Positions 6,897 through 12,575 of a stretch of DNA of 12,575 nucleotides are shown here, in pieces. Made by a program: the position numbers and the translations under genes. This DNA comes from an uncultured Lachnospiraceae bacterium (GTDB lineage Bacteria > Bacillota > Clostridia > Lachnospirales > Lachnospiraceae): positions 1-12,575 of the forward strand of contig CAMWYL010000053.1 of assembly GCA_947178465.1 (NCBI GenBank), written 5' to 3'. Position 1 is the first letter of the stretch; each line of letters starts with the position of its first letter. Under the pieces are notes generated by a model. The model ran no database searches, had not been told where the DNA came from, and was given only the letters and a program-made list of their open reading frames with translations.

Positions 6897-7991
6897 ATGA
6901 AAAAGTTCGGTTTTTTGAGTCTGGGACTGATTGGCGGTTCCATTGCCTTAGCAATAAAAAACATATATCCTGATGCAAAAATCATAGCGTATGCAAGGAG
7001 GCAGGAGACGCTCGATTCCGCACTGGCTTCCGGTGCAATCGACGAGGGTACGACGGTGATTGATGCCGCCTTTTCGGACTGCGACATGATTTTCCTGTGT
7101 GCGCCGGTTGCCGTGAACAACTGGTTTTTAGAGCAACTGAAACCTGTTATATCCGCGCAGACAATCCTTACCGATGTCGGAAGTGTTAAGGGTTCCATCC
7201 ATGAGACGGTAGAACGGCTTGGACTGAACACGCAATTTATCGGCGGTCACCCGATGGCCGGAAGTGAAAAGACGGGCTTTGCAAACGCAACCGCAAGGCT
7301 TCTCGAGAACGCCTACTATATTCTCACGCCGACAAAGGAGGTTCCGAAGGCAGCTGTCGATACGTACTATTCTCTTGTATCTGAAATGGGCGCAATTCCA
7401 CTGGTACTGCCCTATACGGAGCACGATTATGTGACGGCGGCAGTCAGCCATGTACCGCACTTGGTGGCAGCTGCGCTTGCAAACCTGGTCCACGATCATG
7501 ATACAGAGGCCTGCACAATGAAGCTGATTGCGGCAGGCGGCTTCAAGGATATTACACGCATTGCCTCCTCCTCCCCCGACATGTGGGAATCCATTTGTCT
7601 TGCAAATGCGGGAAATATTGCGGATCTGTTGGATGCTTATATTGTATCGCTTCAGGATATCAGCCGCGCCGTGCGGGCAAAACAGACCGGCTATACCTAT
7701 GACTTGTTCAAAGCCTCCAAGGAATACAGGGATTCATTCTCAGATCAGCCAAGAGGCCCTATCAAGATGGTGTTCGGCTGTTATGTGGACATCCCCGACG
7801 AGGCAGGAGCAATTGCTACGCTGGCACACATTCTGGCAGATAAGGAGATTTCCATTAAAAATATTGGCATTGTCCATAACAGGGATTTTGAGGAGGGAGT
7901 CCTCCAGATAGAATTTTATGAGCAGACTGCCCTGCACAACGCGATTACACTGCTGCGGAAGCTGCAGTATACGGTGCATGAGAGAAAATAG
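6897..7991 (+). CDS. tyrA: Prephenate dehydrogenase with C-terminal ACT domain
   Basis: Oxidatively decarboxylates prephenate to 4-hydroxyphenylpyruvate with a nicotinamide cofactor, the committed step toward tyrosine, in the cytoplasm. The 364-residue product starts with a Rossmann fold (LGLIGGS at 9-15). It has the family motif HPMAGSEKTG at 118-127, SHVPH at 184-188 and GGFKDITRIASSSPDMW at 214-230. A C-terminal ACT domain at about 292-363 (VDIPDEAGAIATLAHIL, ISIKNIGI) is the expected site of feedback by an aromatic amino acid, usually tyrosine in this family. Start: ATG with GGAGG 6 bases upstream. It is a single-gene unit here, not in an aro operon; the upstream neighbour is divergent. 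The terminator at 8144-8171 probably ends its transcript, about 150 bases downstream. Identity is firm; allosteric ligand is family knowledge. Confidence 0.96.
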   Translation: MKKFGFLSLGLIGGSIALAIKNIYPDAKIIAYARRQETLDSALASGAIDEGTTVIDAAFSDCDMIFLCAPVAVNNWFLEQLKPVISAQTILTDVGSVKGSIHETVERLGLNTQFIGGHPMAGSEKTGFANATARLLENAYYILTPTKEVPKAAVDTYYSLVSEMGAIPLVLPYTEHDYVTAAVSHVPHLVAAALANLVHDHDTEACTMKLIAAGGFKDITRIASSSPDMWESICLANAGNIADLLDAYIVSLQDISRAVRAKQTGYTYDLFKASKEYRDSFSDQPRGPIKMVFGCYVDIPDEAGAIATLAHILADKEISIKNIGIVHNRDFEEGVLQIEFYEQTALHNAITLLRKLQYTVHERK

Positions 7992-8089
7992 CCGGTTGTT
8001 GGGTGACTTTCCGGCCCGGCATAAGCAGTCTGCAATGTTTTTCAACTTCTGTATATATAACGCGTGATATTTTATGTTGTAAAAATTGC

Positions 8090-8105
8090 AACAATATCTA
8101 TTGTT
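8090..8105. repeat. 16-bp palindrome AACAATA-TC-TATTGTT
   Basis: Perfect 7-bp inverted repeat with a 2-bp centre, between tyrA and its probable terminator. An isolated TATAAT lies at 8118-8123 without a good -35. It may be an operator for a very short transcript ending at 8171, or simply an AT-rich palindrome. Confidence 0.35.
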
Positions 8106-8143
8106 TAAGGAAGATTTTATAATACATACATGGTAATTTTTTG

Positions 8144-8171
8144 AACGCAGCTCCGTCGGGGCTGCGTTTTT
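8144..8171 (+). terminator. Intrinsic terminator, probably for tyrA
   Basis: AACGCAGCTCC-gtc-GGGGCTGCGTT (one T-G pair) is followed by TTTTT ending at 8171. The stem is about 11 bp and GC rich. On the opposite strand the stem is not followed by a T run, so it acts mainly on plus-strand transcripts. The T run overlaps the stop codon of the converging gene. Confidence 0.86.
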
Positions 8172-8562
8172 ATGATGCGGGATAGCGTATCCATCCTGCT
8201 TGTATGATGCTATATTTAAAATAATCCACAATTGTCTGACGCGGTCCAGGCATATGAAAGAAAAGGATTCCTACACCGATTGCCGCTGCAAAAAGAACAT
8301 ATCCTTCACATAGCAGCTTATTGTTTCCTTTCTTACCATGTTTCTTCCCATCCGAATCAAGAGAAGGATAAACAGGAATATAAGCGGTACGCACAAAGAA
8401 ATAAATAACGCATGTTTCTCTTTGGCAGTATATTCCATGGAGATTCCTCCAAAGCCGCCCCAGCCTGCCCACGTAAAGGCGGTCAACACACAGCGCCACA
8501 GAAAGGCTGCTGCCACCAGTCCCAAAAAGGCAATGCTTAAAGCAGGACCTTCCGTTTTTCAT
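8170..8562 (-). pseudogene. Small membrane protein gene, apparently frameshifted
   Basis: No family recognised. The open frame from ATG 8562 (GGAG about 11 bases upstream) to the TAA at 8170-8172 encodes 130 residues, but its middle (about residues 14-72) is rich in R, C and W and does not look like protein. The overlapping frame from about 8550 to 8271 reads as a membrane protein instead: PALSIAFLGLVAAAFLW, then GGFGGISMEY, then a strong helix ALFISLCVPLIFLFILLLIR. The first frame becomes membrane-like again near its end (YVLFAAAIGVGILFF, about residues 88-102). The simplest reading is a protein with three membrane segments broken by two frame changes, or by sequencing errors. A shorter intact product from TTG 8525 to 8271 (84 residues, two membrane segments) is the alternative. 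It begins 61 bp after the phosphatase gene and may be cotranscribed with it. Confidence 0.45.
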
Positions 8563-8623
8563 TTGTCTGATATCTCCATTTCTCCTGTGTTCTGACAGGT
8601 TCCTTTCGCAAGATATGGTTGTG

Positions 8624-9097
8624 TCAGCACCCCATATGTCTCAGCAGTGCCTCACACCCCTCCACTACGTCCCGATAGGTGACCTCAAAATTCCCGCTGT
8701 ACCACGGGTCTGAAATGCTGTCTGTTCTTCCCGCATATTCTAAGAGAAGGAGGATTTTGTCAGGATGTTCCCCGCGTTTATGCCCTGTCATCCGCTCCAT
8801 GTTCCGAATGTTCATGGTGTCCATGCCGATTAAATAATCATAGTAGTCGTAATCGGATTTTTTCAATTGGACTGCACGCTTGCCGTCACAGCGAATACCA
8901 TGCCGCGCAAGCTCATCTCTGGCAGGGGGATAAACCGGATTCCCAACGCCGTTCCAGATTTCTTCGGTGCTGGTTGCGGCGGACGCAATTTCAAATTGGT
9001 CGACGAGACCTCGCTTTGCAACCATGTCTTTTAGTATAAATTCCGCCATGGGGGAACGGCAGATGTTGCCGTGGCAGACAAATAATATTTTAATCAT
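8624..9097 (-). CDS. Low-molecular-weight protein-tyrosine phosphatase
   Basis: Cytoplasmic cysteine phosphatase of 157 residues, the usual length of the family. The catalytic loop CHGNICRS lies at 8-15, with nucleophile C8 and R14 binding phosphate. The general acid is D130 in SDPWYSGNFE. The residue before the second cysteine of the loop is Ile, as in tyrosine phosphatases; the arginine phosphatases (YwlE type) have Thr there, so tyrosine phosphatase activity is the better guess. The ATG at 9095-9097 has AAGGAG about 11 bases upstream. The gene lies directly beside the end of the integrative element. I find no convincing promoter in the 190 bp between it and int, so it may depend on transcription from the element. 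It is probably followed in the same transcript by the broken membrane gene. No bacterial kinase or polysaccharide gene is in view. Confidence 0.94.
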   Translation of the reverse strand: MIKILFVCHGNICRSPMAEFILKDMVAKRGLVDQFEIASAATSTEEIWNGVGNPVYPPARDELARHGIRCDGKRAVQLKKSDYDYYDYLIGMDTMNIRNMERMTGHKRGEHPDKILLLLEYAGRTDSISDPWYSGNFEVTYRDVVEGCEALLRHMGC

Positions 9098-9120
9098 CTA
9101 TTTCAAACTCCTTGCATAAG

Positions 9121-9233
9121 TTGGTTTATCGTGGTTTTTCTTGATTTTTGGGCGTTTCAAGGTTTTCAGGAATTTTTCCGGCTCATCCGGTTTTTCGGCA
9201 TATCTTGGCTTATCCCGGCATTTCCTGGCTCTG
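9121..9233 (-). repeat. Array of ~12 short direct repeats, probable integrase arm-type sites
   Basis: The plus strand divides into consecutive units of 8-11 bp with a loose consensus nnGGnTTTTC. Examples are TTGGTTTATC (9121), GTGGTTTTTC (9131), AAGGTTTTC (9159), CGGTTTTTC (9188), TTGGCTTATC (9205) and CCGGCATTTC (9215). On the minus strand this is GAnAAnCC repeated about once per helical turn. It lies at the element end just beyond int, where Tn916-type integrases bind direct repeats through their N-terminal domain. Binding is inferred. Confidence 0.55.
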
Positions 9234-9237
9234 AAAA

Positions 9238-9275
9238 GTAGTAAAAAAAGTAGTAAATTGAAAATTTGTACTACT
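9238..9275 (-). terminator. Possible terminator of int; AGTAGTA repeats
   Basis: Minus-strand AGTAGTA (9269-9275) pairs with TACTACT (9249-9255), with extra A-T pairs inside, and is followed by a run of seven T. The stem is AT rich, so efficiency is doubtful. A further copy of the 7-mer lies at 9237-9243 in the same orientation as 9249-9255. The same set of direct and inverted 7-mers could instead be core-type integrase sites. Confidence 0.4.
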
Positions 9276-9284
9276 CGGCTTTTT

Positions 9285-10496
9285 TCAGGCATTGCTTACC
9301 TTTTTCATTTCCCTGCTTGCATCCTCATAGCCGATATGCGTGTACGTGTTCAGCGTGACGCCAATGTCCGAATGGCCCATAATGTACTGCAGTGTCTTTG
9401 GGTTCATGCCGCTGTTTGCCATATTGGAACAAAACGTATGCCTGCACACATGGGGCGTTACATCAGGCATCTGTACTTTATAAATCTTGTTATACTTCTC
9501 CCTGATATGCTGCATATACTTTTCCCAGTGCTGGGCAACCATGGGTCTCCCGTTTTTATCCATGAACAGGAAGCCATGATACAAATTTCCTTTCACATCC
9601 CTGACAACCTGCTCTGTCTTCGGTTTATCACTGTTTTCAAGGATATGCCTGAAACAATCCATAACTTCCTTGGTCATAGGAACAAACCTCACGCCGCTGG
9701 GTGTTTTCGTGTCCTCTATGATGTATTGCATATCCCGCGTCCTTTGTAACTGACGCTCAACCCTAAGTTTGCCTTCCTTAAGGTCAATATCCTCTTTGAT
9801 TAAACCGCAGAATTCAGAAATACGGAGTCCTGTATGAAACAGTATATAGATTGCGTCATAGTACCTTGAAAAATGCTTGTCGTTTTTGACAAATTCCAGA
9901 TACTGCCTTTCCTGTTTCCTTGTGATTGCCTCTCTTGTAACACTGTCATTCACAACAACAGTGCTCAGATGAAACTCAAACGGATTCTTGCGTATCAGCT
10001 CATCATCCACCGCCATCTGGAAAGCCGGTCTGACCACACCCCTGATCGTCTGGATGGAACTGTAGCCCTTTCCATTGGCCTGAAGCTGGATGAGCCACTC
10101 TTTCGCATCAGATAACCTCACATCCTTGATCTGTTTTCTGCCAAAATCTTCTTTGGCAAGGATATTAAGGACTGTTTTGTACCCGGCCTTCGTAGAATGG
10201 CGCATGCCTTTTCTCTGCGAAGTATATTTTTCGACCAGCTCCCGGACTGTTATATCGCCGCCTGAGGTGGAGATCATGTCTTCCAGGTCTTTTTGGATCT
10301 GCTTTTCCTTTTCCCTCAGCGACAGATCATCACGCTTGCCTTTCGGCAGCCTGTCGGTCTTTTCCAGTTTCCAGCTGTAAACAAATTGTTGTTTTCCATC
10401 GGTGTCTATGTACTTATACGCATATCTTCCATCTGATCGCTGGCTCTCTCCATTGCGTAATACTCGGTTTTTGTTATCCCGTCTTTTTTCGCTCAT
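9285..10496 (-). CDS. int: Tn916-family tyrosine recombinase (integrase)
   Basis: Site-specific recombinase that integrates and excises the element. I start it at the ATG at 10494-10496 (AAAGGAGC about 8 bases upstream), giving 403 residues beside about 405 for Tn916 Int. A longer reading from 10574 would run through a terminator hairpin. The N-terminus MSEKRRDNKNRVLRNGESQ and GRYAYKYID match the arm-binding domain of Tn916 Int. A core-binding SAM-like domain covers about 82-180. The catalytic set is complete: R225 (HTGLRISEF), K264 (DTKTPSGVR), H349 and R352 (TPHVCRHTF), H375 (MGHSDIGVT) and nucleophile Y385 (NTYTH). It lies downstream of xis, separated by an intrinsic terminator. Its stop is followed by the repeat array and the chromosomal phosphatase gene. 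The enzyme looks intact. Confidence 0.97.
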   Translation of the reverse strand: MSEKRRDNKNRVLRNGESQRSDGRYAYKYIDTDGKQQFVYSWKLEKTDRLPKGKRDDLSLREKEKQIQKDLEDMISTSGGDITVRELVEKYTSQRKGMRHSTKAGYKTVLNILAKEDFGRKQIKDVRLSDAKEWLIQLQANGKGYSSIQTIRGVVRPAFQMAVDDELIRKNPFEFHLSTVVVNDSVTREAITRKQERQYLEFVKNDKHFSRYYDAIYILFHTGLRISEFCGLIKEDIDLKEGKLRVERQLQRTRDMQYIIEDTKTPSGVRFVPMTKEVMDCFRHILENSDKPKTEQVVRDVKGNLYHGFLFMDKNGRPMVAQHWEKYMQHIREKYNKIYKVQMPDVTPHVCRHTFCSNMANSGMNPKTLQYIMGHSDIGVTLNTYTHIGYEDASREMKKVSNA

Positions 10497-10518
10497 GATT
10501 TTCTGCTCCTTTCTAATG

Positions 10519-10565
10519 AAAAAGAGCCTCGATACGATATCTATATCATACCATGTCCGAGGCTC
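10519..10565 (-). terminator. Intrinsic terminator between xis and int
   Basis: Minus-strand GAGCCTCG (10558-10565) pairs perfectly with CGAGGCTC (10524-10531) and is followed by five T (10519-10523). The 26-base loop holds a second stem GATAT-ag-ATATC. The T run ends about 8 bases before the int ribosome binding site, so there is no room for a separate int promoter after it. Int expression therefore needs read-through or antitermination. Confidence 0.78.
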
Positions 10566-10629
10566 AAATTCCATTGGTTTTTTCGTAGTTTGATATAGCC
10601 GGCATCAGTATGTTTTTCAACATTCATTT

Positions 10630-10839
10630 TTATACAGATGCCGATTCATCTAAGTATTTCTCAAATAGCTTCCGTTTTATCATTGCGCGGTTGCCATTCA
10701 TAATAATAAAGTCTGCATCCGCCCTTTCTTCCACAAGTCTTCGCAGTTTCTTCTCTCCAATATGAAAATACTCTGCTGCCTCTTGGATTGTCAGTATATA
10801 CTTTTCCCAAAGAGGCACCTTACTCTCTGAATTTCCCAC
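10630..10839 (-). CDS. xis: Tn916-type excisionase
   Basis: Small DNA-binding directionality factor that helps Int excise the element. The 69-residue product contains VPLWEKYILTIQEAAEYF, then IGEKKLRRLVEE, then IIMNGNRAMIKRKLFEKYLD. This closely follows Tn916 Xis in order and length and has a winged-helix MerR-like fold. I chose GTG at 10837-10839 because GGAAGGGGG lies about 8 bases upstream; a frame extending to 10869 is open but adds ten residues without a ribosome binding site. The gene lies 133 bp upstream of int on the same strand with a terminator between. The only promoter-like string upstream is TATAAT at 10903-10908, without a recognisable -35 box. Confidence 0.94.
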   Translation of the reverse strand: MGNSESKVPLWEKYILTIQEAAEYFHIGEKKLRRLVEERADADFIIMNGNRAMIKRKLFEKYLDESASV

Positions 10840-10903
10840 AATAAACACCCCCTTCCTGCTACAATGCATTTAATAATCTATAAAAGAACATAAAGAAGAT
10901 ATA

Positions 10904-11195
10904 TTATACCTTCAGGAAGCCGCCTTTCCCCAGACCCATTTCCTGCGCCGGAGTTCCGCCGCGTATTTTCAGGCTGCTGCTTTGCAACATTTCATCTGCG
11001 GGCGTACTCCCTTTTCCTGTCATCGCACGCTGTCCGCAGTTCCTGTATAACTGTCTGGAAGGCTATGAAATTGTCAAGGTGCAGGCATATAGGCTTTTCA
11101 CATCCCACAGATTGCCTATACATTAAATAAATAAATGAACTTTTAGAATTTTCTTCACTCTGGATAAAAATTTTAAAAAACTCTCCAAAAACCAA
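10904..11195 (-). pseudogene. Decayed coding remnants between xis and the pilus-like genes
   Basis: About 490 bp between xis and the plus-strand genes hold no complete gene I can recognise. Two short minus-strand stretches look protein-like. One ends at 10992: DNFIAFQTVIQELRTAC followed by DDRKREYARR. The other runs 10990-10904 (28 codons from ATG: SSLKIRGGTPAQEMG). The first belongs to a 67-codon frame whose N-terminal part lies in AT-rich sequence and looks random. The sequence from about 10911 to 11100 is GC rich while 11100-11215 is AT rich, which suggests a junction. Function unknown; they may be chance frames. Confidence 0.22.
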
Positions 11196-11286
11196 TCAGC
11201 ACATATTTGGCACAACATTGGCATTGTTTTGCTCTTTCCCCGTAAATCCTTATCTGTTATACTTGGTACAGTCAAAAATTTTGCAG

Positions 11287-11319
11287 ACGGCCGTTTCCTT
11301 CAAAAGGGGCGGCCGTTTT
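11287..11319 (+). terminator. Hairpin with T run just before the DUF4320-like gene
   Basis: ACGGCCG (11287-11293) pairs with CGGCCGT (11310-11316), extended inward by T-G and C-G pairs, and is followed by TTTT (11316-11319). It lies only about ten bases before the likely start of the next gene. It could be an attenuator of that operon or a relict terminator of a lost upstream gene. Confidence 0.5.
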
Positions 11320-11328
11320 GCTGTAAAG

Positions 11329-11790
11329 GTGGTGGTTATCATACTTATCAAAAAGATCCGCAGGATTCTGCAGGACGAGCGTGCCGAGGCAAACTATTTC
11401 AGCACAATGGTCTTCATTTTCATTGCGGTGTTACTGTTGGCTTTTATCATTGATCTGTTCAGCATCATTTCAACGAAACAGGAGCTGGACCTCTGTGCCG
11501 ATCAGATGGTAAAACAGATTCAGCTGTCAGGCGGTGTCAATGCAGAGACAGACCAGCTTTTCAACTTTCTCTGCTCACAAATCGAAGGTGCCCACAACAT
11601 CTCCTATTCCATTGACGCCTCCTATAAATCGCCGACCCCTTCCGGGATGAACAGGGCCATCCAGCTGGGTAGCCCGTTCTATATCACGATCCAGGGAGAG
11701 GCCAGGCTGGGCGGCTTCTGGAACTTCGACCTGATCCACATCACGGTAGTCTCCAGGGCGGCAGGTGTCAGCGAACATTACTGGAAGTGA
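11329..11790 (+). CDS. DUF4320-like TadE-type single-pass membrane protein
   Basis: I recognise this as DUF4320-like, a family met in clostridial integrative elements; function not established. The product (153 residues from the GTG at 11329) has a short basic N-terminus and then DERAEANYFSTM. One strong membrane helix follows (VFIFIAVLLLAFIIDLFSI, about 27-45), then STKQELDLCADQMVKQIQ and a soluble C-terminal domain ending GVSEHYWK. The charged leader, small residue plus Glu before the helix, and following amphipathic helix recall TadE/TadF minor pseudopilins of Tad pili. The start is doubtful: homologues as I remember them begin near the KKIRR stretch, where no ATG, GTG or TTG is present, and GTG 11329 and 11332 overlap the only Shine-Dalgarno-like AAAGG. 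A frame is open upstream to TTG 11218 but passes through a terminator-like hairpin. The next gene starts 7 bp after the stop. Confidence 0.82.
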   Translation: MVVIILIKKIRRILQDERAEANYFSTMVFIFIAVLLLAFIIDLFSIISTKQELDLCADQMVKQIQLSGGVNAETDQLFNFLCSQIEGAHNISYSIDASYKSPTPSGMNRAIQLGSPFYITIQGEARLGGFWNFDLIHITVVSRAAGVSEHYWK

Positions 11791-11797
11791 GGTGTCT

Positions 11798-12298
11798 ATG
11801 CAGAAAATTTATCTCCATATGAAAAGGCGCCTGGCTAATGACCGCGGCGATATGTCCATCTTCACCTGTTTCTTTGTGATGGCCATAGTGATACTGGTTT
11901 CCTTCCTTTTGCTTTACGCATCCATAAAAATTACTTGCATAAACATACGCAATGGTACGAAAATGGAACTGAACAACTTAAGCGCAAGCATCTACGCTGA
12001 TACCTACCGTTCCCAGAGGGAGACCAATTTCAGCGAGTACCTGAGCACCCTGTACTCCAGCAGCGACTATACTGCCATGCTGGAGGAGACCGTGACAGAC
12101 GGCCTGGCAAACAAGATCCCTCTTTCCACGGATGATTACCAGATAAAGAACATCAGCCTTGCTTTCCATGCGGCTGGGGATAGGGTGGAATATATCTTTT
12201 CCTGTGACGCCGAATTTTATATCTTCATGTTCGGCCGCAGGTACCCAGCCATCACCCAGCACATTGAGCTGACGGGCTACCACAATACAAAATTTTAA
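11798..12298 (+). CDS. TadE/TadG-like single-pass membrane protein of the element
   Basis: Not assigned to a named family with confidence. The 166-residue product from the ATG at 11798 (GAGGTG a few bases upstream) repeats the architecture of its upstream neighbour. It has a basic N-terminus (KRRLANDRGDMSIF) and one membrane helix at about 21-44 (CFFVMAIVILVSFLLLYASI). A mostly hydrophilic extracytoplasmic domain follows, ending in beta-like segments (YIFSCDAEFYIFMFGRRY). The RGD-hydrophobic junction resembles the N-terminal region of TadE/TadG-like pseudopilins. It starts 7 bp after the DUF4320-like stop, so the two are surely cotranscribed and probably translationally coupled; their products may form one complex at the membrane. 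An earlier in-frame ATG at 11765 lies within the previous gene and has no better ribosome binding site. Confidence 0.75.
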   Translation: MQKIYLHMKRRLANDRGDMSIFTCFFVMAIVILVSFLLLYASIKITCINIRNGTKMELNNLSASIYADTYRSQRETNFSEYLSTLYSSSDYTAMLEETVTDGLANKIPLSTDDYQIKNISLAFHAAGDRVEYIFSCDAEFYIFMFGRRYPAITQHIELTGYHNTKF

Positions 12299-12367
12299 AA
12301 ATTTGTTGAAAAAACTTCCCTCCAGACCGTAAGGGATATTTATACGACAAGAAAGGAGAAACAAACT

Positions 12368-12575
12368 ATGAAGAAATTTATCAGATCCAAGGGATTCCTT
12401 TTGTCCGTGCTGGCTGCTGCCTGTATCGGCATTTTAACCATCTGCTTTGTGGTAAACAGGGATACAGATAATGATTTCCAGCCGGAGGAGATCGCCTCCA
12501 ACACAGAGACGCAGGAACTGCAGGAAACTCCCGCCCCTGCCGCAAATACTGAGCGTCCTGCCCCTACCCATACGC
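12368..12575 (+). CDS. N-terminally anchored protein, start only (DUF6550-like)
   Basis: The first 69 codons of a gene cut by the right edge. AAAGGAG lies 9 bases before the ATG. The N-terminus is MKKFIRSKG followed by a hydrophobic segment FLLSVLAAACIGILTICFVV (about 10-29), then an acidic stretch rich in E, Q, P and A (EEIASNTETQELQETPAP). It is therefore a membrane-anchored or secreted protein with a low-complexity linker. The A-A-C sequence inside the hydrophobic part is not a clear lipobox (no L-x-x-C of standard form). It resembles the DUF6550 proteins that I recall beside DUF4320 genes in clostridial elements; that link is from memory. The gap of 69 bp from the previous stop has no obvious terminator, so it is probably in the same operon. 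Confidence 0.72.
   Translation, partial: MKKFIRSKGFLLSVLAAACIGILTICFVVNRDTDNDFQPEEIASNTETQELQETPAPAANTERPAPTHT

Larger units (their letters stand above)
9115..12575. mobile_element. One end of an integrative (probably conjugative) element with Tn916-type Int/Xis
   Basis: The element is inferred from a Tn916-like integrase and excisionase facing the chromosomal phosphatase gene, a repeat array between them, and plus-strand genes of an element-type pilus module on the other side. The left boundary lies between the phosphatase ribosome binding site and the repeat array; the exact base cannot be fixed without the other end or an empty site. The right end is beyond the window. No relaxase, coupling protein or conjugation ATPase is in view, so whether the element is conjugative or only mobilisable is open. 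Confidence 0.8.

Noticed and set aside
9121..9233. CRISPR array
   Set aside because: The units are 8-11 bp with no spacers between them, far shorter than CRISPR repeats, and no cas genes are nearby.
9098..9292. 64-codon minus-strand frame ending directly before the phosphatase ATG
   Set aside because: It runs through the short-repeat array, whose units are not multiples of three, and begins inside the 3' end of int. The lysine-proline pattern is a by-product of the repeats.
10497..10574. Integrase start at 10574, 26 codons upstream
   Set aside because: That extension crosses the terminator hairpin, lacks a ribosome binding site, and has no counterpart in Tn916 Int, whose N-terminus matches the internal ATG.

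Overview
The window looks like a chromosomal segment of a Gram-positive anaerobe of class Clostridia, most likely Lachnospiraceae. The reasons are a leucine T-box, an EF-G-like paralogue next to a chemoreceptor, an ACT-tailed prephenate dehydrogenase, strong AGGAGG-type ribosome binding sites, and a Tn916-family Int/Xis module beside a DUF4320-type gene. Family names come from reading the translations against remembered family motifs; no database was searched.

Layout. Bases 1-2098 hold the 5' two thirds of leuS (minus strand, running off the left edge) with its T-box leader, intrinsic terminator and promoter. Bases 2099-5944 hold a two-gene minus-strand unit: an EF-G-like GTPase followed after 24 bp by a methyl-accepting chemotaxis protein. 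Bases 5945-6896 form a long gap between divergent genes. It holds the promoter of the GTPase gene with a small palindrome, about 2.4 copies of a diverged 195-bp tandem repeat with a conserved hairpin, and a good promoter with a structured leader facing tyrA. Bases 6897-8171 hold tyrA (plus strand) and a strong terminator. Bases 8170-9097 hold, on the minus strand, a low-molecular-weight protein tyrosine phosphatase and a small membrane protein gene that seems frameshifted.

From about 9115 to the right edge lies one end of an integrative element. It starts with an array of about twelve 8-11 bp repeats, which are probable integrase arm sites. A Tn916-like integrase and excisionase follow on the minus strand, separated by a strong intrinsic terminator. 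After about 490 bp of decayed sequence come three plus-strand genes: a DUF4320-like protein, a second TadE-like single-pass protein, and the start of a third anchored protein. These look like part of a Tad/type IVc-pilus-like module carried by the element. The DUF4320-like gene lacks a convincing start codon and any upstream partner, so the operon may have been truncated at its head when it was joined to the int/xis end.

The housekeeping genes follow textbook arrangements. The points worth following are the covarying tandem repeat, the altered G4 motif of the EF-G-like protein, the terminator between xis and int, the repeat array at the element end, and the pseudopilin-like genes in the element.
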